Below are positions 1 to 64,000 of a stretch of 64,000 nt of DNA, piece after piece (the first letter of the stretch is position 1; each line of letters opens with the position of its first letter). The DNA comes from Littorina saxatilis (Eukaryota > Mollusca > Gastropoda > Littorinimorpha > Littorinidae): positions 53,463,465 to 53,527,464 of the forward strand of contig NC_090246.1 in assembly GCF_037325665.1 (NCBI RefSeq), read 5' to 3'. The position numbers and the translations under genes were made by a program. Below the pieces are notes generated by a model, which saw only the letters and a program-made list of their open reading frames with translations, made no database searches and was not told the DNA's origin.

Positions 1-470
1 CGCACACACATACTGCATTGATTTTGGTAGCTCAGGAATTGTGAATTTGGAATGCTGTTACATATGTGTCGACTGGATGCAAACGAACAGATATTTACTT
101 GAAAACGCTTCTTAATGCTTTATCTGCAGTGAATATCGCTGCTCTTTGGTGTGATTTACTGCTTCTGTCGTCCTTTGGTAAAATATGCGACTGATTTTCA
201 ATAATTTACTTATCACCAGCTTCTTTTCAAATATAAACGATTGCCAGACAGCTGAGGTAACGGATAGGCTGACACGTAACGGGGAATCTTTCCTTTGAGA
301 CGGAGGACCAAGTGAGAAGGCCGAGCGAGAGTGCAAAATCTGAGACAAGTCGCAGTAGCATTATAGGGGAGTTAACCATGTTTTTGCGCTCACTGCAGTG
401 TCACTTGAAATAATGTGGTTGCGTCCCATGTTTTTCGCAGTTCCTCTGTCCTGCGTTGAGGCACACAGGC
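1..470. other. Left edge, no gene recognised
   Basis: No coding region or repeat could be supported. Confidence 0.5.
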
Positions 471-518
471 CAACACAGTCAAACAAACAGACACACAGAC
501 ACACACAGACAAACAAAG

Positions 519-520
<2 letters not shown>

Positions 521-577
<57 letters not shown>
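521..577. repeat. CA microsatellite
   Basis: Uninterrupted AC dinucleotides over about 57 bp, next to looser ACAG/ACAC repeats from about 470. Confidence 0.97.
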
Positions 578-579
<2 letters not shown>

Positions 580-949
580 CGATTCAAAGAACCGGTTACT
601 AATAATCATCAACTTCTTTATTTACAAACATTTTGAAAATAACATTTCATCGACACCGGGGAAACAGCATTTGAGCATTTGTGAAAGACAGTAACAGTGA
701 AAGGTAAACTGTGATAACAATATTTAATTTGCAACTAAATCTAGTTAAAACAAAAAACTTGCAGAACTGGCAGAAAAAGATCAAAGCTAACAAAATTATG
801 GCTATATGTAAACAAGAGTTCTTTGCTTAAATACTTGTTTCGTGAAGTTTTTGTGGACGGATTTGTGCAAAGGCCTACGAGTATGCTCTCAGTTTAACAC
901 TGGGTGGGAAAATAAGTGTACTGATAACTAATCTGAAAGAACGCGAGCA

Positions 950-1021
950 CAGACAGTCAGTAAGACAGACAGACAGACAGACATAGACACAGACACAGAC
1001 ACAGAGACACACACACTCACA
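950..1021. repeat. ACAG/ACAC simple repeat
   Basis: CAGACAGACAGACAGACAGA merges into CACAGACACAGACACAG and CACACACT. Confidence 0.9.
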
Positions 1022-1607
1022 CATGTGTGTTAGATCCAAAACACCAATACGTAAATACTTTTACTTTCAACATTGTCTAATTGTATATGTTAAAGTCTCT
1101 GTTTATATTTGTCTCGTAAAGCTATTATTGTTCAAGTCTAGATCAGTTGTTAACGTGTTCATTGCTGCAGTTGCGTTTTACTAAATTGTCAAAGACAGAC
1201 AACAAAGACGTCAGGAACAAATCCAGTATTTGAACTAATTTAAAACGGACCAAACATATTTTCGTGAATTACCAAGCAGCTGCAGATACCCACTAATCAA
1301 CGAGTTGTCGTCATTGTTTAAGTTATTAACACAACGAACAACACGGGTCGAACATGCAGTCATGCAGACTACATTTTGTAGGCAATTTCATTTCAGCCTA
1401 ATCACTCAGAGTGTCAAATGCGCGTCATTCAAATAGTCCCCTCGATTCTGACACAAACTTTAGTTGTGAGGATATTAAAAGTCGAACTCACGTTTAGCTA
1501 ACGATCTACATACATTTCAACATTGAAGAAATAAAGAAAACAACAAAGAATACACATAATCTGCTGGGGTGAAAAGTGCTGAGTGAAGACTATGAGTTGG
1601 CCGAAGC

Positions 1608-1610
<3 letters not shown>
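1022..1610. other. Non-coding stretch
   Basis: AT-rich unique-looking sequence with no feature seen. Confidence 0.5.

Positions 1611-1643
<33 letters not shown>
1611..1643. repeat. GA microsatellite
   Basis: Uninterrupted GA dinucleotides directly left of an 82-bp tandem duplication. Confidence 0.95.
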
Positions 1644-1646
<3 letters not shown>

Positions 1647-1806
1647 TCGAGACAGACAGTGATTTTAAGGCGCACAACTCCAGTACACTGACAGATACCG
1701 CGCTGAATCGCCGTTTTTGAGAGAGCGATCGAGACAGACAGTGATTCAAGGCGCACAACTCAGATAAGGTACACTGTCAGATACCGCGCTGAATCGCCGT
1801 TTTTTT
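1641..1806. repeat. 82-bp tandem duplication
   Basis: Two copies starting GAGCGATCGAGACAGACAGT at 1641 and 1723, both ending ACCGCGCTGAATCGCCG followed by a T run. The second copy has small indels. Confidence 0.9.
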
Positions 1807-1810
1807 GGTG

Positions 1811-2320
1811 CCGGTGTAACACGAACATTTTACTCCACGAAAAATTTACTACGAGTACACTTTTCGTACGAGAAAAGAACTCCCCAAGGCACGAAAAAAT
1901 TACTCCCTCCACGAAATTGTTACTCTCCATTTTTTTACCTCCAGTAAAAATCTCGTAGGCAAAAATGGGATGCGGGCGACGGGATAATGCCAATAAGTGA
2001 TTTCGCGCACACGAATGTCGCGCTACCCTCCTTCCACCCCTTCCACCACCAAGAACTAACAGGGGACAAGGGAGTAAAAATTTCGTACACCGTACCTGGC
2101 ATGGGAAGTTGAATAGCTTGTGTTTGGGTGAAGTAATTTATTCGTTATTTATTCGTCATGGGAGTAACATTTTTGTACAAAATGTTTACTCGGAACTCTT
2201 GGGGAGTAATTTTCTCGTGAAATGGGGGAGTGCTTTTTTCGCAAAGGGAGTAACTTTTTCGTACGAAATGTTTACTCCGGAGTAAAAAAACGTGGGAGTA
2301 ATTTTCTCGTGTTACACCGG
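1811..2320. mobile_element. ~510-bp MITE with CCGGTGTAACACGA ends
   Basis: The left end CCGGTGTAACACGA is the inverse of the right end TCGTGTTACACCGG. The interior repeats GGAGTAA and TTTCGTACGAA-like words many times in both orientations. A possible 4-bp direct repeat GTGC lies at the borders. No coding region; superfamily not assigned. Confidence 0.75.
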
Positions 2321-2509
2321 TGCAGCAGCCGGGTCATCAAAAATGTCCCTTGATTCCACTGGAGTTAATTCGGTGAAATCCCAATCATTGAAATCGAAAT
2401 TCAGATCAAAACTGTCGCTCGCAGCAGCCATTGTTGTTACAGTTTGAGTCAACGTTGTACTGATTCTTCCGCAACAGGGTCCAATCGTCTTGGTTTCAAA
2501 TGATGTCAT
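2312..2509 (-). other. Short acidic open frame of uncertain status
   Basis: A 65-codon frame with the stretch SFDLNFDFNDWDFTELTP is unusually acidic and aromatic for random sequence. Its C-terminal end abuts the MITE at 1811-2320. No splice context or neighbour supports it as a gene; it may be a fragment of an exon or of a transposon protein. Confidence 0.2.
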
Positions 2510-2885
2510 GTTCCAAAAAGAAATTCTAGTATTGATTATTTTTTAGCCCTCTTTATTCAAACTTCGAATAATCCATGTGTGATTTTTGGGTGTAAAGTAG
2601 TTCGTTCTAATTTCTCACTTGTCTAAAAATAATCAACTAGATTTAATCCACTCCTCGGTTACATTACAGGAGTTGTATAAATTCCTAACTACGATTAAAA
2701 AAAAACTACGACAAATTACGACATGATTTGCAAAGGGCAGAAGACATTTGTCCACACATAAAATCATTGCAAAAAGTTTGTCACAAACTGTATACAAATT
2801 ATAGTCACAACCATTTTAACCCTCTCGCTGTTTCAAAGGCACAATAATTCAACAACAACAAAATTAAACAAATTATATCACAGCA
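2510..2885. other. Non-coding stretch
   Basis: AT-rich sequence between two MITEs; nothing recognised. Confidence 0.5.
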
Positions 2886-3063
2886 ATCAAGCGCACAGGC
2901 ACTCGTCACGAGGTGGGCGGGGCCTATGTCTTACTTGGCTGTCACTTGTGATGGACGGTCGTCTTTCCTTATGGTTTATACCTTGTAGTAGTAGTCTTGA
3001 GAGCGCACAGGCCCCGCCCACTTTGATCCCGACCCGCTCGTGACGAGTGCCTGTGATCAAGCG
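2886..3063. mobile_element. Small foldback MITE with 8-bp target duplication
   Basis: The inverted ends CACAGGCACTCGTCACGAG and complement (2894-2912 and 3037-3055) are followed inward by a second inverted GTGGGCGGGGCC stretch. The flanking 8-bp direct repeat ATCAAGCG (2886-2893, 3056-3063) is exact. TIR plus an 8-bp duplication fits the hAT superfamily; the element body is 162 bp. Confidence 0.82.
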
Positions 3064-3937
3064 TAGTGGACGGTGTACCAAAATGGGGTTCATAAATATC
3101 AGTCAATGGAATAAGAAACGGACAAAACAACATCAAATAACAACGTACCACTGCAGAGTTCACGAGTAACAGTAAAAGGATAGAATGGTATTGCTGCTTG
3201 ATGTTTGATGTGAAGACAAACTGAAAACACGATGGAATGTTCGTCACAACACCTTGAAGTTATTTTCATCAAATACAATGAAGTATCACAGATATTTCGA
3301 ACATGAATATTTTATATTTTCTTCTAATGAGTGTTTTGATTCATTTAAAATTTCATCAACGGTATTAAAGTACAAATGATCAACAAATGGCAAGAGGCGG
3401 CGGTTGTACTGAATTTGTATAGTGCGCGATGAGAAATAAATCGTGAATAAATCGTAATGAACAAAATGACCTTCCACAATTAGGAAGTGTGTCTGAAAAA
3501 GCATGGTGATATATTTTCCTATTTATTCCCAGAGAAAATCACCACTGAGCTTCTTCCTGAAAGATGTTTGCTGATAAATAGTCAATCATATCGTGACGTC
3601 ATTCCTTGCACTACTCAAAGTGACGTCAAAGCGGGGACAATAAAAATCGTATCTCGAAAGAAACCACAGCATTCGTTTTCCACGAAACTCGTCAAACAGT
3701 GCATTAGTGAGAGTCTCAGGCCTGGATATACATGATGGTGAACAACAGTAAGAGCGCGGGTATTGCAGAAAGTGTCACAGTCGTAGCGCCACTGTCAGGG
3801 CCAGCTGCAAAGACAGACATAGTCCATGGTCAAATAAGAGAAGCATCAATCTGTCAAATATCGTTGTCTATATGCCGAACGAGAACAAGAACAAGAACTA
3901 GAAGAACAAGAACAAGAAAAACATGAACAATCATTGA
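3064..3937. other. Non-coding stretch
   Basis: Nothing recognised except a short AGAACAAGAACAAGAAC-like tract near 3880-3925. Confidence 0.5.
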
Positions 3938-4225
3938 GTTGTAACGGTTATATGTAAACGTTACAAACACTTTCTTTTTTTTACATTTCACTGCAAACCG
4001 TTTTATTATTGTTTTCAGGCAAACGTTAAAGTAACGTTTGAAAAAGGGTTTCCATGAAAACGGGTTGCTTGCTGACGTTAATTTTACGTTAATTTAACGT
4101 TTGTCTTGAAACGGTTTTTCGGATAACGTTTATTTAACGTTAATTTAACGTTTAATGCTAACCGTTAACCAAAATCTAACCATGCAAACGTTAATCTAAC
4201 GTTAAAAAAACACACGTTAGCATGC
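3938..4225. repeat. Cluster of AACGTT/GTTAA palindromic words
   Basis: About 290 bp containing more than ten AACGTT or close variants (TTAACGTTAATTTAACG and similar) in irregular spacing and both orientations. Not a regular tandem repeat. Origin unknown. Confidence 0.7.
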
Positions 4226-4665
4226 TAACATGGACGCTTATCTGCAAACGCCACGGCGACAATGACAGTGGTGATGACAGGTAACAGCCACTATAATCAA
4301 TGGTAATCATCATCTTCAAAGATGTTTTTTTTTAATCTGTTGTGAAAGCTAGAACCATTGTGTGCAAGTCAGGCGCAACACAACAGAGCATAACACAATA
4401 CAACAACCCAACTCTCCCCAACCCTCTGTTACCAGTCTCCCCCCCCCCTCCCTCCCCCACCACAGTCACATGACATTGGGTGGTCAGGACGCGTTCCTCT
4501 TGTCTACTCACACAACATTGTGTTGTAGTACTCTTATCAGGCAGAAGAGCACATATCCCAGCCGCAGGCCCCGCCCACCTGGTGTCAAGTGCACGTGACC
4601 CAAACTTAACCTCTCACCATCTCCTGACCATCAATACACCTGAAACCTCAAATTAATTTTGCAAA
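4226..4665. other. Non-coding stretch
   Basis: Contains a poly-C/T tract near 4437-4460; nothing else recognised. Confidence 0.5.
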
Positions 4666-4878
4666 GTCTACTTCACAAAGCTTGATGTACGAAGCTTTTG
4701 CACTGAATTTTCAGTTTAAAAAGACTTCGCGAAGTCGACTTCACAAAGCTTGATGTACGAAGCTTTTGCACTGAATTTCAGTTTAAAAAGACTTCGCGAA
4801 GTCTACTTCACAAAGCTTGATGTACGAAGCTTTTGCACTGAATTTTCAGTTTAAAAAGACTTCGCGAAGTCGACTTCG
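4666..4878. repeat. Three tandem copies of a ~68-bp repeat
   Basis: CTTCACAAAGCTTGATGTAC starts at 4671, 4739 and 4806. Each unit ends with the palindrome GACTTCGCGAAGTC, and also carries AAGCTT twice. Confidence 0.93.
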
Positions 4879-5314
4879 GGCTGAATTAAGGAAAGCCTTT
4901 ACGGCTTCCGTTGCACCCTCACAAATCTCCCAACCTCACCCAAGCCCCAAACTACCCATATATTGGCTGATCGGTCGCTCCACGACCAACAACTCGCCAA
5001 CCGGGGCACATATGTAGGACTCAAGGTTAGAGATTCTAGTCGGGGATAAACTGTACTCTCAATGAAGCTTATCCCAGACTTAATTCTCTAAACTCGACTC
5101 CTGAGCTGAGGTGCACGAACCGAAAGTTGGTGCTATACCCAAACGGAAGACTGAGAACAAACCCACGAGGCCTGATTCGTTGAAATCACAACAAATCTCA
5201 ATTTCAACCAATCTAACACCGCGGCTGGCTCCCACCCGGTTCGTAACCTCCTTGCACACCTCAGCCCTGCATACCGGCCCAGTTCTCATCGTCAACACAT
5301 AAACACTGGCTGAC
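4879..5314. other. Sequence past the last recognised Ig exon
   Basis: The donor at 5313-5314 shows that the Ig transcript continues, but no acceptor-linked exon with a stop codon or membrane segment was identified here. Confidence 0.5.

Positions 5315-64000
<58,686 letters not shown>

Noticed and set aside
361-694. Open frames rich in Cys-Val or Thr-His near 0.5 kb
   Set aside because: They are translations of the CA microsatellite.

Overview
The window looks like nuclear DNA from an animal, most likely a gastropod mollusc (a Littorina-like caenogastropod is my best guess). The reasons are intron-rich coding sequence, dense microsatellites, and several short interspersed repeats that I associate with marine snail genomes. 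The organism call is an inference from repeat style, not from a marker gene.

One gene dominates. From about 5.3 kb to the right edge, the minus strand carries a very long series of exons. With one exception, each exon encodes exactly one immunoglobulin-like (Ig) domain of about 84-95 residues. Nearly every exon starts and ends in phase 1 and is bounded by AG/GT splice sites. I count 68 Ig domains in 69 exons. Transcription runs right to left; the 5' end lies beyond base 64000, and no stop codon, membrane segment or polyA signal could be assigned at the 3' end.

The gene has three zones. (1) 5.3-24.6 kb: 19 diverged Ig domains, the 3'-most one split over two exons. (2) 24.9-42.3 kb: 16 exons that alternate strictly between two domain types, here called B (starts V-V-P-Q-T-P, contains ETYVWNI) and A (starts V-K-P/A-Q-T-P, contains YEWYADG), with moderate divergence. 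(3) 43.0-64.0 kb: the same B/A alternation as a nearly perfect tandem array of a ~1,253-bp unit (one A exon, one B exon and both introns), 17 B and 16 A exons, continuing out of the window. The array carries a 2.5-kb higher-order pattern and one unit-specific 561-bp insertion. The product is probably a large secreted or cell-surface adhesion or recognition protein, but no functional partner can be read from the sequence.

Transposable elements sit in the introns. They include a 7.1-kb DIRS-type tyrosine-recombinase retroelement fossil (30.1-37.2 kb) with inverted ends and an internal complementary region, a 1.24-kb inverted-repeat element filling one intron, nested hAT-like MITEs, tRNA-derived SINEs, two copies of a snail element ending in ACATTTAGTCAAG, and several foldback elements. 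The left 5.3 kb holds no gene I can support, only repeats and MITEs.
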